A stretch of DNA of 64,000 nt from positions 1 to 64,000 of the forward strand of contig CAKQXZ010000003.1 in NCBI GenBank assembly GCA_934292955.1, given 5' to 3'. The position numbers and the translations under genes are program-made. The DNA comes from an uncultured Clostridia bacterium. GTDB lineage: Bacteria > Bacillota_A > Clostridia > Christensenellales > Borkfalkiaceae. Numbering within the stretch: the first letter of the stretch is position 1; every line of letters starts with the position of its first letter. The notes beneath the pieces were generated by a model. That model did not search any database. It was not told the DNA's origin and saw only the letters and a list, made by a program, of their open reading frames with translations. This document shows positions 43,211 through 51,634 of this stretch, piece after piece.

Positions 43211-43669
43211 ATGGTAAGAATTACGCCGATAAAGGACGAATACAAAGATACGTTTGAAAGTTTTGTTAACGAACAGGCAAAAAACGATAACGCGCTTTTA
43301 ACGCATTTTTCGGCTACGGATTCTATGGATAACGAGCGGTCGGAAATTCTGGTTTGCTTTGACGAAGAAGAGAACATTCTTGGAATTTGCAAAACGTCGT
43401 TTACCGATTTAATCGGCGTTCTTGCGATCGATTACGTTTACGTTAAACCCGATTGCCGCCGAGACGAAAACGGAACTCTTTTGGTGGTTGCGATAATGCA
43501 AAGAGCCGTTAATCGACTTATAGCCCGACTTATTTGCAATACAGAAATTAGCGAAATCAATTTTGCGTTCCTTAAAAAATTGGGTTTTACGCTTACTCTG
43601 CAAAACGAAGATCGGGCGTTTTTTACCAAAAATCTGCTTTATATGTATAAAACCGAAAAACACGAGTGA
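43211..43669 (+). CDS. GNAT-like acetyltransferase-fold protein
   Basis: 152 residues, RBS GGGGAAAG. The central strand-loop-helix LAIDYVYVKPDCRRDENGTLLVVAIMQRAV resembles the GNAT acetyl-CoA motif (V-x-P-x-x-R-x-x-x-x-G-x-x-L), but the Gly pattern is weak. The end FLKKLGFTLTLQNEDRAFFTKNLL fits the last GNAT strands (GF ... M/F-x-K-x-L). Substrate unknown. A motif A copy (18 of 19 matches) lies within the reading frame at 43507-43525 and encodes VNRLIARL. Confidence 0.6.
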   Translation: MVRITPIKDEYKDTFESFVNEQAKNDNALLTHFSATDSMDNERSEILVCFDEEENILGICKTSFTDLIGVLAIDYVYVKPDCRRDENGTLLVVAIMQRAVNRLIARLICNTEISEINFAFLKKLGFTLTLQNEDRAFFTKNLLYMYKTEKHE

Positions 43670-43701
43670 GTTTTGAATACAGCAAAATAAATAACTTGTG
43701 A

Positions 43702-43735
43702 AAACGTCGGACGTTAAATTCGCCCGACGTTTTTT
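43702..43735. terminator. Bidirectional terminator between GNAT-like and comF
   Basis: AAAACGTCGG and CCGACGTTTTTT pair around ACGTTAAATTCGC. Confidence 0.9.
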
Positions 43736-43749
43736 ATATGCTTTATTCG

Positions 43750-44553
43750 TTATTCGTTAATTTTAAGGTGCCGCTCTGAACCTTTGGCGACCGACGCGAC
43801 TGTGATTACGTCTACGGCGGCGGCTCCGCTTTTGATAAGCAGTTGCGAAAGAGTTTCTACTGTTGCACCTGTCGTCATAACGTCGTCGACGATAAGTACG
43901 CGCTTGTTTGTAACGGGCGTTTTGTCGATAACGCGGAAACTACCTTTCAGATTTTCACGGCGTTCTTTAGCGTCGAGCGTTGCCTGACGAGCGGTTTCTT
44001 TTATCTTTTCGAACACGTTATCGCAGACGGGAACGCCGATTAAACGCGAAAGTTCGTGCGCGATTAACCTTGCGTGATTGTAACCACGCTCGGCTATACG
44101 CTCTTTGCTCATAGGCGGGTACACGATTACGTCCGAATTGAAAAACGCGGAATAATACACGTTGGAAAGATACTCCGCGAACACTTCGGAAAGATAGCGT
44201 TTTCCGTTGTATTTGAGCGCGGCGATAAGACCGCGGATCGGTTCTTCGTAATTGAACGCGCTGCGCGCACGATTAAAAAATGTATCGCGACCGTTGCACG
44301 AGAAGCAATATTCTTCTGAATTAAACACATGCCTGCCGCAATGGTTACAAACTGTTTTATCGTTAAGCAGCAACTCGGCTTGACATTCTTTACAGAAATA
44401 GCCTTGAAATATCTCGCGCCCGCAGATATTGCACGTTAAGTTGACGGGAAATAAAAACCGCGTTATTTTACGCAGAACTTCACCCTTTTCGCTTTTGCGT
44501 TGCTTTGTCTTGCGGTCGGATTTATCTGTTTCAGCCGATTTATCTAAGGTCAT
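43750..44553 (-). CDS. comF: ComF family protein
   Basis: 267 residues. The N-terminal zinc-ribbon part has six or more cysteines (CNICGREIF, YFCKECQAEL, CNHCGRH, YCFSCNGRD). The C-terminal phosphoribosyltransferase-like domain has YPPMSKERIAERGYNHA, RQATLDAKERRENLKGSF and the PRPP loop VLIVDDVMTTGAT. ComF proteins are associated with DNA uptake and primosome function during transformation. The ATG overlaps the galM stop by 4 bases (ATGA), so it is co-translated with a sugar gene. The N-terminus is rather hydrophilic and charged. Confidence 0.93.
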   Translation of the reverse strand: MTLDKSAETDKSDRKTKQRKSEKGEVLRKITRFLFPVNLTCNICGREIFQGYFCKECQAELLLNDKTVCNHCGRHVFNSEEYCFSCNGRDTFFNRARSAFNYEEPIRGLIAALKYNGKRYLSEVFAEYLSNVYYSAFFNSDVIVYPPMSKERIAERGYNHARLIAHELSRLIGVPVCDNVFEKIKETARQATLDAKERRENLKGSFRVIDKTPVTNKRVLIVDDVMTTGATVETLSQLLIKSGAAAVDVITVASVAKGSERHLKINE

Positions 44554-45578
44554 TGTTTTATACCGAACGAATAGGTCGTACGTTTAACGAACGTTTCGCC
44601 CGCTTTAAGAATTGCACTCGGGAAAGAAACCTGATTTACCGCGTTGGGAAAATTCTGCGTTTCAAGACAAATTGCCGCGCGTTTTACATGCACTCTGCCG
44701 TTCTTACCGATTTCGTTGTTAAGGAAGTTGCCGGAATAAACCTGCATGCCGAAATTGTCGGTTAAAACGTCCATTGTTATGCCCGTATCTTCGGCGTAAA
44801 GAGTTGCGACCTTTTCGTATGCGCCGTAATTTTTAAGCACGAAGTTATGATCGTATCCGCCCGCGATTTTGAGTTGTTTGTGCGGATAATCGATATATAG
44901 CCCGACTTTTTGGGGTTTTGTGAAGTCAAACGGCGTACCCGAAACGGCTAAAAGTTCGCCCGTCGGAATAAGCGTATCGTTTACGGGGGTGATAAAGTCG
45001 GAGTTAACGGTCAATGTGTGGTTAAGTACGGTTTGCTCGTCGGAAAGATTGAAGTAAGAATGGTTTGTAAGGCTGATAGGCGTATCGTTTTCGGCGGTTG
45101 CCTTGTAAGCAATTTCGAGCGAAGAACCTTTAAGCGTGTATTTTACTTCGATTGTAAGCCCGCCGGGGAAACCTTCTTCGCCGTCGGGAGAATATGCGGT
45201 GAAAATAACCGAATCGCCTTCGAAACGACCGTCGTAAATCTTTTTATCGAACCCGTTTTTACCGCCGTGCAGACAGTTTTTGCCGTCGTTTGCATAAAGT
45301 TTATATTTTTTGCCGTTGAGAGAGAACTCGGCGTTTTTAATTCTGTTTGCAACGCGCCCGACAAACGCGCCGAGATATCCGCCCGTGGTTTCGTATGTTT
45401 CGAGATTATCGTATCCTAAAACGACGTCTCGCTTTTTGCCGTCTTTTCCGCTGACGAAAATATTTTTGATAGTGCAGCCGTAATCAAGAAAATGTGCCGC
45501 TATAAGTCCGTTATCGATGATATACTCGTTAACTTCTCTGCCGTCTAAGGTCTTTTGAAAGAATTTTTTCTCAGTCAT
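44550..45578 (-). CDS. galM: Aldose 1-epimerase
   Basis: 342 residues of the GalM family. Conserved residues: FVGRVANRIKNAEF (~72-85), NCLHGGKNGFDKK (~98-110, catalytic His region), LTNHSYFNL (His ~172) and LETQNFPNAVN (catalytic Glu ~305). Converts alpha- and beta-anomers of galactose/glucose. It follows nfnB at 60 bases and overlaps comF by 4, inside a minus-strand run from 49754 to 43750. Two motif A copies lie inside it (44883-44902 and 45498-45516), the second encoding DNGLIAAH. Confidence 0.95.
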   Translation of the reverse strand: MTEKKFFQKTLDGREVNEYIIDNGLIAAHFLDYGCTIKNIFVSGKDGKKRDVVLGYDNLETYETTGGYLGAFVGRVANRIKNAEFSLNGKKYKLYANDGKNCLHGGKNGFDKKIYDGRFEGDSVIFTAYSPDGEEGFPGGLTIEVKYTLKGSSLEIAYKATAENDTPISLTNHSYFNLSDEQTVLNHTLTVNSDFITPVNDTLIPTGELLAVSGTPFDFTKPQKVGLYIDYPHKQLKIAGGYDHNFVLKNYGAYEKVATLYAEDTGITMDVLTDNFGMQVYSGNFLNNEIGKNGRVHVKRAAICLETQNFPNAVNQVSFPSAILKAGETFVKRTTYSFGIKQ

Positions 45579-45638
45579 GTCTTCTCCTTGTTTAGCCGAA
45601 TGAAAATCGGTTATGTAGATTATTTCGCTTAAAAAATA

Positions 45639-47051
45639 TTATAAAGTTTTAAGATATTCGTCTGCGGATGTCGCGGCTTTTTTACCCGCGCCCATGGCAA
45701 GAATTACGGTTGCGGCACCCGATACGGCGTCGCCGCCCGCAAAAACGCCTTCGATTGCGGTAGTTCCGTTTTCGTCCGCGATTATGCGCCCGCGCTTATC
45801 GAATACGCCGTCCATCGCTTTGCGGACAAGCGGATTAGGCGACGTACCGAGAGCCATTATTATGCGGTCGCATTCTATATCGTACTCGCTACCGACGATA
45901 GGTTCGGGAGCGGCGCGCCCCGACGCGTCAGGTTCACCCATACGCATTTTTTGCACTTTCACAAAAGTGACGTTGCCTTTTTCGTCGCCGATAATTTCGA
46001 CGGGGTTTGTCATAAAACAGAATTTAACGCCTTCTTCTGCGGCGTGTACGTATTCTTCGTGACGGGCGGGCAATTCTTTCTCGCCGCGACGATACACGAT
46101 AGTAACGTCGGAACCTAAACGAAGAGCCGAGCGCGCGGCGTCCATTGCGACGTTTCCGCCGCCAACCACAACGGTTTTCCCGCCGCGGTGAACAGGTGTT
46201 TTTGCGTTATCGCTTGCGGCGTTCATAAGGTTTATACGGGTTAAAAATTCGTTTGCCGAACATACCCCGTTAAGTTCTTCGCCTTTTATGCCCATAAAGC
46301 GCGGCAAACCTGCGCCGCTACCCACGATAATCGCCTTATAGCCCCACTTTTTAAGATCTTCTATATTAAAAGTTCTGCCTGCGACGGCGTTGAAAACAAA
46401 GCGCACGCCCTTGCTTTTTAGGTCTTTTATAACGTCTTCGACAATATAATCGGGAAGGCGGAATGAAGGGATTCCGTAACTTAAAACACCGCCGCCTTTA
46501 TGCAAGGCTTCGAAAACGGTGACGGCATAACCCTTTTCGATAAGTTCGCCCGCCGCGGTTAAACCGCAGGGACCGGAACCGATTACGGCAACGCCCTTTT
46601 TACCGTCGGGGCAAAGAAAATCGTCACTGTTAAACTCGCCCGAAACGGACGATTGCGCGGTTTTTTCCGCATTGTTTTTTAATTGTGCGTGTCTGTCGGC
46701 AACAAAACGTTCGAGATTGCCGATGGCAACTGGCTGACCTTTTATGCCTAAAACGCACTTGCTTTCGCACTGCACTTCCTGCGGGCATACGCGACCCGTT
46801 ACCGACGGCAGTTTGTTCGATTCCGAAATGATTTTATATGCGTTTTCGAACTCGCCTTTTGCAACTTCGGCAATAAAATCGGGAATATGTATTTTTACGG
46901 GGCAACCGCCCATACACATAGGATTTTTGCAATGCAGACAGCGTTTGGCTTCCGCCACCGCCTGATCTTCGGTGTAGCCTAACGCCACTTCGTCGAACGT
47001 GGAATTGCGGACGGACGGCTGCAGAACGGGCATGATATTACGTTCGCTCAT
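45639..47051 (-). CDS. nfnB: NfnB-type large subunit (NADPH-linked glutamate synthase-like flavoprotein)
   Basis: 470 residues. N-terminal ferredoxin-like domain with CLHCKNPMCMGGCPVKIHIPDFI and CPQEVQCESKCVLG for two [4Fe-4S] clusters. Then FAD motif IGSGPCGLTAAGEL (~158) and NADPH motif VVGGGNVAMDAARSALRLG (~290), ending GDAVSGAATVILAMGAGKKAA. The family includes GltD/GltA. The immediately upstream partner is an NfnA-type FAD/Fe-S protein with a 4-base overlap, which makes the electron-bifurcating ferredoxin:NADP oxidoreductase NfnAB the best assignment. A motif A copy (18 of 19) lies at 46325-46343 and encodes GYKAIIV. Confidence 0.9.
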   Translation of the reverse strand: MSERNIMPVLQPSVRNSTFDEVALGYTEDQAVAEAKRCLHCKNPMCMGGCPVKIHIPDFIAEVAKGEFENAYKIISESNKLPSVTGRVCPQEVQCESKCVLGIKGQPVAIGNLERFVADRHAQLKNNAEKTAQSSVSGEFNSDDFLCPDGKKGVAVIGSGPCGLTAAGELIEKGYAVTVFEALHKGGGVLSYGIPSFRLPDYIVEDVIKDLKSKGVRFVFNAVAGRTFNIEDLKKWGYKAIIVGSGAGLPRFMGIKGEELNGVCSANEFLTRINLMNAASDNAKTPVHRGGKTVVVGGGNVAMDAARSALRLGSDVTIVYRRGEKELPARHEEYVHAAEEGVKFCFMTNPVEIIGDEKGNVTFVKVQKMRMGEPDASGRAAPEPIVGSEYDIECDRIIMALGTSPNPLVRKAMDGVFDKRGRIIADENGTTAIEGVFAGGDAVSGAATVILAMGAGKKAATSADEYLKTL

Positions 47052-47893
47052 AATTTTTCACCTGCCTTGGAAAATAAGCCGCAACTTTCTTTGCGCTTAT
47101 GCTCGAACCCGGAAAAACGCGCGTTGGCTTTTAACAGTTCGTCGAAATCGACCAGATGCCCGTCGAAATCGGGACCGTCTACGCACGCAAACTTGGTTTC
47201 GCCGCCGACGGTAAGCCGACAACCACCGCACATTCCCGTGCCGTCGATCATAATCGGGTTCATGCTGACCACGGTTTTAACGCCGAACGGCTTTGTGGCA
47301 AGGCTGACGAATTTCATCATGACAACCGAGCCTATGGCGATTACGCAATCGGGCTTGCTTTCGCTTAAAAGAGTGTTAAGCGGAACGACCACGCTGCCCT
47401 TTTCGCCGTAACTGCCGTCGTCTGTGGTGACGATAAGTTTATCGCATACAGAAAGAAATTCTTTTTCGAGAATTATAAGGTCTTTGTTTCTGAAACCTAA
47501 AATTGCGGTAACTTTCGCGCCGTTATTCTTTAATTCTTTGGCAACGGGTAAAGCAATAGCCGCCCCCATTCCGCCGCCTATAACGACGGCTTCTTTTATT
47601 CCGTCGGTTTCGGTAGGATTGCCGAGCGGGCCGCAAACGTCGCAGATTTCGTTGCCGACATTAAGCGAAGCAAGTTCTGCCGTAGTTTCCCCTATGGGAG
47701 CGAAAATAAGGGATATAACGCCCGTCCCGGAGTCGTAATCGGAAATAGTTAAAGGAATGCGCTCGCTGTCGCAAAAAGGGCGCAGAATAACGAACTGCCC
47801 CGCCCGGGCCTTATACGCGACGAGCGGCGCGTAAACCTGAATTAACAGATTGTTTTTATTGAGATATTCTTTTTTAAGAATTTTGTAACCCAT
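47048..47893 (-). CDS. nfnA: NfnA-type small subunit (FAD/[2Fe-2S] dehydrogenase)
   Basis: 281 residues resembling dihydroorotate dehydrogenase electron-transfer subunit PyrK. FAD/NAD fold with GDVCGPLGNPT-like motif (CDVCGPLGNPTE, ~88-99) and VIGGGMGAAIALPVAKEL (~107-124). Cys-rich [2Fe-2S] site GTGMCGGCRLTVGG ... FACVDGPDFDGH near residues 219-245, the hallmark that separates NfnA/sulfide dehydrogenase from flavin reductases. Starts 1 base after the stop of the P-type-ATPase-like gene and overlaps nfnB by 4 bases. With NfnB it couples NADH and reduced ferredoxin to NADPH formation in anaerobes. Confidence 0.92.
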   Translation of the reverse strand: MGYKILKKEYLNKNNLLIQVYAPLVAYKARAGQFVILRPFCDSERIPLTISDYDSGTGVISLIFAPIGETTAELASLNVGNEICDVCGPLGNPTETDGIKEAVVIGGGMGAAIALPVAKELKNNGAKVTAILGFRNKDLIILEKEFLSVCDKLIVTTDDGSYGEKGSVVVPLNTLLSESKPDCVIAIGSVVMMKFVSLATKPFGVKTVVSMNPIMIDGTGMCGGCRLTVGGETKFACVDGPDFDGHLVDFDELLKANARFSGFEHKRKESCGLFSKAGEKL

Positions 47894-47894
47894 T

Positions 47895-49754
47895 TTAATA
47901 AACGTCCCCTTTGTTAAGGAAAGCGGCGATACACGCGATAAGACCTACGAGAGTATCGGCAAGAACCGCCCACCAAAGCCCCGCTACGCCGCATAAAGCA
48001 AGGACGGCGAGCACCGCTTTGACTATAAGCCCCGCAATCATTCCGCCTTTGCAGATTTTCATTGTGCGGGCGGCAAGTTTGACCGCAAACGGGATATTCG
48101 CAACCTTTTTATCGGTTACGGTAACGTTGGCTTTATAAGCCGAGTCTTCGTTTGCGTAAGCGATTATCGCGCCGTTTTCCTGCGTGAGACCGTACGCTTT
48201 GAGTTTATCTTCGGAAAGAACGACCGCTTTGCCGTTTTTAAGCGCGTTATCCAGAATTTCGACCTTGCGCGCGTCGTTTTTATCGGCGTAATATTCGGGT
48301 ATGCTCTGCTCGGAACAGATTTCGACGCAGTTTTTATCGGGCAGCGAACTTACCATAACCATTTTTTTGCCGAAATCTTTAAGTTCGAGCGACGCGCCGC
48401 GGCAGTCTTCTTTCATATCTGCGCCGTCTGAAAGCACGCTTTCGCGGTCGACGTAAACTTCGTCGGTTAAAGCGAGTTTTTCGGCGGCGGGATAATCGGC
48501 GGAAAGAACGTTGCGCTTTTTAGCGGAAACTACCGAAGCGATTATAGCGATAACGTCGGCACCGCAAAGCAACAGCGACGAGCAAAGCGCGGCAATTATG
48601 GTCGCAGTGTAACCCCAGCGTGCAAGACCCGCGGAGTACTCGTCGAAAGCAATCGGCGGCAAAAACGCCAGAAGCAGACAGACCACAAGCAGTACGGGCA
48701 GATAAATTTTTGATTTAGTAGCGACGAACGACTGATAACGATTGAGCGAAGACACGACTTTTGCGGCTTTCCGAGTGCGCGCGTCGTACTTACCTTCGCC
48801 GAATTTCTTTGACGTTCTGACAACGGCGTTTGCCGAAAAACGTTCGCCCGAAAAAACTTCGCCGTTTTCGTCGACCGTTCTGAATTTTCCGTCGTAGCCC
48901 TTGACTTCGACCGCAGACCTGACGGTTCCGTCGAACGCACAGACTTCGCCTTTTTTATAAAATACCGAGTCGCCGACTTCGATTTCTTCGACGGCGGTTT
49001 TTACGGCTTTATCTTTTTCGATAACCTTTCTGCACTTTTCGGGCATTTCGGTTATGAAAGCTTTTTCTAAAAGACTTTCTTTACACGTTTTTACAACGAA
49101 CGCGGAAACCGAATATAAAAGCACTGCGGCGACGGCTTCTACGGGGCGACCTAACAGGATTGCGCCGAGAAACGCGAGCGAAATGATAAGTTCTTCGTTG
49201 ATAAAGTTCTTTTTGATAATTTTGAGTATGGCTTCGTAAATAACGTCGTAGCCCGCGATCGCAAAAGACACGGCAAGGAATATGAGCTGCGCGATATCTT
49301 TGAAAAAGAGCGACGCGATAAAGCACGCGACCGACAACGAAAGTTCAATTATGCGCTGAACGCGCTCGGATAAACCTTTACGCTTTTTTTTGCGCGGCTT
49401 ACCGTCGGTTTCTCCCGATTCGTCGGTTTCTTCTTCGTCGTCATCATCTTCGATCGTTTCTTCTTCGTCTGATTTGTCGCCCGATTTTTCGTTTTTGTCG
49501 GAATAATCTTCGGCGGAAGAGTTATCTTCGGAATCGCGATCGAAATCGAACTCGCAACCATAGGCGTCGGCAATGGTCATGACCTGAGTGAACACGTCGT
49601 AATCGCTCGACCACTCGTCGATTACGTATTCGAGCGTCATTTTTTCAAGATCGACCGACGCGTCGGTAACGCCTTTTATTCCTTTGATTTCGGTACAGAA
49701 ATCTTCGGGCTTGTTGACTTTTTTAAGCGCGTAAACGCTTTTGTTTTCTTCCAT
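47895..49754 (-). CDS. Degenerate P1B-type ATPase-like membrane protein
   Basis: 619 residues. Layout follows a heavy-metal P-type ATPase: HMA-like N-terminal domain (residues ~8-72, without the CxxC metal site), an acidic linker of Asp/Glu/Ser (~75-120), paired helices, and an actuator-like segment. There VDENGEVFSGERFSA stands where VDESxLTGExxP is expected. More helices follow, then the typical final pair (PFAVKLAARTMKICKGGMIAGLIVKAVLAVLAL). The phosphorylation motif DKTGT is absent (DRESV at the equivalent place), the CPx motif is absent, and no TGDGxNDxP hinge or full nucleotide domain can be found. It therefore cannot pump by the P-type cycle. Good RBS GGAGGTTTT; heads the nfnAB transcript. 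Confidence 0.75.
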   Translation of the reverse strand: MEENKSVYALKKVNKPEDFCTEIKGIKGVTDASVDLEKMTLEYVIDEWSSDYDVFTQVMTIADAYGCEFDFDRDSEDNSSAEDYSDKNEKSGDKSDEEETIEDDDDEEETDESGETDGKPRKKKRKGLSERVQRIIELSLSVACFIASLFFKDIAQLIFLAVSFAIAGYDVIYEAILKIIKKNFINEELIISLAFLGAILLGRPVEAVAAVLLYSVSAFVVKTCKESLLEKAFITEMPEKCRKVIEKDKAVKTAVEEIEVGDSVFYKKGEVCAFDGTVRSAVEVKGYDGKFRTVDENGEVFSGERFSANAVVRTSKKFGEGKYDARTRKAAKVVSSLNRYQSFVATKSKIYLPVLLVVCLLLAFLPPIAFDEYSAGLARWGYTATIIAALCSSLLLCGADVIAIIASVVSAKKRNVLSADYPAAEKLALTDEVYVDRESVLSDGADMKEDCRGASLELKDFGKKMVMVSSLPDKNCVEICSEQSIPEYYADKNDARKVEILDNALKNGKAVVLSEDKLKAYGLTQENGAIIAYANEDSAYKANVTVTDKKVANIPFAVKLAARTMKICKGGMIAGLIVKAVLAVLALCGVAGLWWAVLADTLVGLIACIAAFLNKGDVY

Positions 49755-49826
49755 AAAACCTCCGGAAAACCGACGGAAAAGGTTTTTTGCGCCTGACCGA
49801 TCGGATCTTCTGATTTAACGATAAAT

Positions 49827-49855
49827 ATTTTAACATTATTTACTTGTTCTGTCAA
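49827..49855 (-). promoter_or_regulatory. Promoter of the P-type-like/nfnAB transcript
   Basis: Minus strand TTGACA (49855-49850), 17-base spacer, TAAAAT (49832-49827). Confidence 0.75.
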
Positions 49856-49960
49856 AAAAAATAAGCTTTATTCGCGTATTATTATGTGCGCGCGCATGCG
49901 GATGGGTGAAACGGTTTATTTGAAGAGTACGCATAGGAAATTGCCGAACGGAAAGATTGG

Positions 49961-50129
49961 CGTTTTAGTCCGCTCTCGTCTTTTACTCGCAGGCTCGTAA
50001 AATCCACTCTCCCCAAAGGGGGAAAGCTATATTTGATTGTGTTTGGATTGTAAGGGTACGGCGTTGTAGGTCGTGCGCCTGCGGCTGGATCCTTTGTAAG
50101 CGGGTCAGGCGGGTAAGGCTCAGGATGAC
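49961..50129 (-). repeat. Motif C relative and motif B, reverse orientation
   Basis: CTCCCCAAAGGGGGAAAG around 50012-50029 with GCGTTTTAGTCCGCTCTC before it (motif C type), then reverse motif B at about 50074-50129 (GGCTGGATCCTTTG ... GGCTCAGGATGACC). Fills most of the spacer 49755-50191. Confidence 0.75.
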
Positions 50130-50157
50130 CTAAGGACCGGACGAATAAGAATTTTAA

Positions 50158-50186
50158 GCATAATTACGCGAATAAGACCGATAATA
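50158..50186 (+). promoter_or_regulatory. Possible sporulation (sigma-G/F-type) promoter of gerABC
   Basis: GCATA (50158-50162), 17-base spacer, GATAATA (50180-50186). The -35 agrees with the forespore sigma consensus and the -10 differs at one position from CATAATA. No sigma-A promoter is visible. The ATG follows 5 bases later. Confidence 0.4.
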
Positions 50187-50191
50187 GTTTT

Positions 50192-51634
50192 ATGAAAGTT
50201 TCGATGCATCTTGACAAAAACGTTGAAGCGATTAAAAAACTTATAAAATCGGAAGACGTGATATATCGCGACGGCAAAGCGGGAAAGGTGAATTTTTGCA
50301 TTGTGTATATAGATTCGGTTACCGATAAAGACCGAATAGGCTTGCTTGTGCTTACTCCCCTTTCAAAAGCCGAACCGACGACCGCAAAAGAATGCGAAAG
50401 CATACTGAGCGTTCCCGATATGAAGCAGACGGACAAACTCGACAGCGCGGTTAAAGAACTGCTGAACGGAAAAACCCTTTTGTTTTTTGAAGGAATGAAC
50501 AAAACCATTGCCTGCGATTTCTTGTCTTATCAGACGCGCGCGGTTTCGGAGCCGCCAACTTCGGTCGTCGTAAAAGGTCCGAGAGAAGGATTTACCGAAT
50601 GCCTTAAAACCAACACGGGGCTGCTCAGACGACGGATTAAAGTAAAAGATTTTACCGTTGAAACCACGACTTTGGGAAGATACTCGCAGACGGCGGTGGC
50701 GATTTGCTATATCGGTTCTGTTATCGACAAAAAAATAGTGGACGAAGTAAAACGCAGGCTTAAACTTATAGATATCGACGGCATTCCCGACAGTTCGTAC
50801 GTAGGCAAACTTATAGTCGAGCATAAAACTTCGGTATTCAAACAAGTAGGTTCCACCGAAAAACCCGATATTCTTACGCAAAAGATGCTTGAAGGCAGAG
50901 TGGGAATACTCGTTGACGGCTCGCCCATAGCGATAACCGTACCGTATATGCTGACAGAAGATTTTCAAAGTTCGGAAGACTATTTCGTAAACAACTACCG
51001 CGCCAATATGGAACGCGGAATCAGACTGTTTTCGCTGTTATTCGCGATATTTCTGCCTGCGTTTTTCGTTTCGGCGCAACTTTTTCACCTGCAGATAATT
51101 CCGCTTAACTTTTTGCTGACGATAGTAAACAGCGTAAAAGGCATACCCCTTTCGCCGAGTTTCGAAATGTTTTTTACCTTTCTTATTTTCGAAATACTCA
51201 ACGAAGCGAGCGTAAGAATGCCCAAATATGTGGGAATGGCGTTATCTATAGTGGGCGCGCTCGTTCTCGGCGACACTGCGGTGAAAGCGGGAATAGTTTC
51301 TACCCCGACAATTATGATTATGGCTCTTTCGGGGATATGTCTGTATACCGTACCCGAACTTGTGGACTCTATGAGCGTGCTGAGATTTATTTATCTTATA
51401 GCGGCGGGAACAATCGGCGGATACGGAATTATTCTTACCACGGCATACCTTATTTTATACCTTTGCTCGCTCGAAAACTTCGGTGTACCCTTTCTTGCGC
51501 CGTTTGCGCCGTCTTATAAGAACGACAAAAAAGACGCTTTGTATATCGACTTTATAACAAAAATGAAAGAACGCCCCGAAGTTCTGCGCAGTAAAAACAG
51601 AATTCGCCAAAGGATCAAAGACGTGAGAGAATGA
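50192..51634 (+). CDS. gerA: Spore germination receptor subunit GerA
   Basis: 480 residues. N-terminal soluble domain to ~270 with the family signature VVVKGPREGFTECLKTNTGLLRRRI (~124-148), then five or so membrane helices (ANMERGIRLFSLLFAIFLPAFFV onward) and a basic C-terminal tail (RSKNRIRQRIKDVRE). With GerB and GerC it forms the inner-membrane germinant receptor of the spore, sensing amino acids or sugars. The three genes overlap. ATG 50192 has no Shine-Dalgarno and is close to a sporulation-type -10 box. Confidence 0.95.
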   Translation: MKVSMHLDKNVEAIKKLIKSEDVIYRDGKAGKVNFCIVYIDSVTDKDRIGLLVLTPLSKAEPTTAKECESILSVPDMKQTDKLDSAVKELLNGKTLLFFEGMNKTIACDFLSYQTRAVSEPPTSVVVKGPREGFTECLKTNTGLLRRRIKVKDFTVETTTLGRYSQTAVAICYIGSVIDKKIVDEVKRRLKLIDIDGIPDSSYVGKLIVEHKTSVFKQVGSTEKPDILTQKMLEGRVGILVDGSPIAITVPYMLTEDFQSSEDYFVNNYRANMERGIRLFSLLFAIFLPAFFVSAQLFHLQIIPLNFLLTIVNSVKGIPLSPSFEMFFTFLIFEILNEASVRMPKYVGMALSIVGALVLGDTAVKAGIVSTPTIMIMALSGICLYTVPELVDSMSVLRFIYLIAAGTIGGYGIILTTAYLILYLCSLENFGVPFLAPFAPSYKNDKKDALYIDFITKMKERPEVLRSKNRIRQRIKDVRE

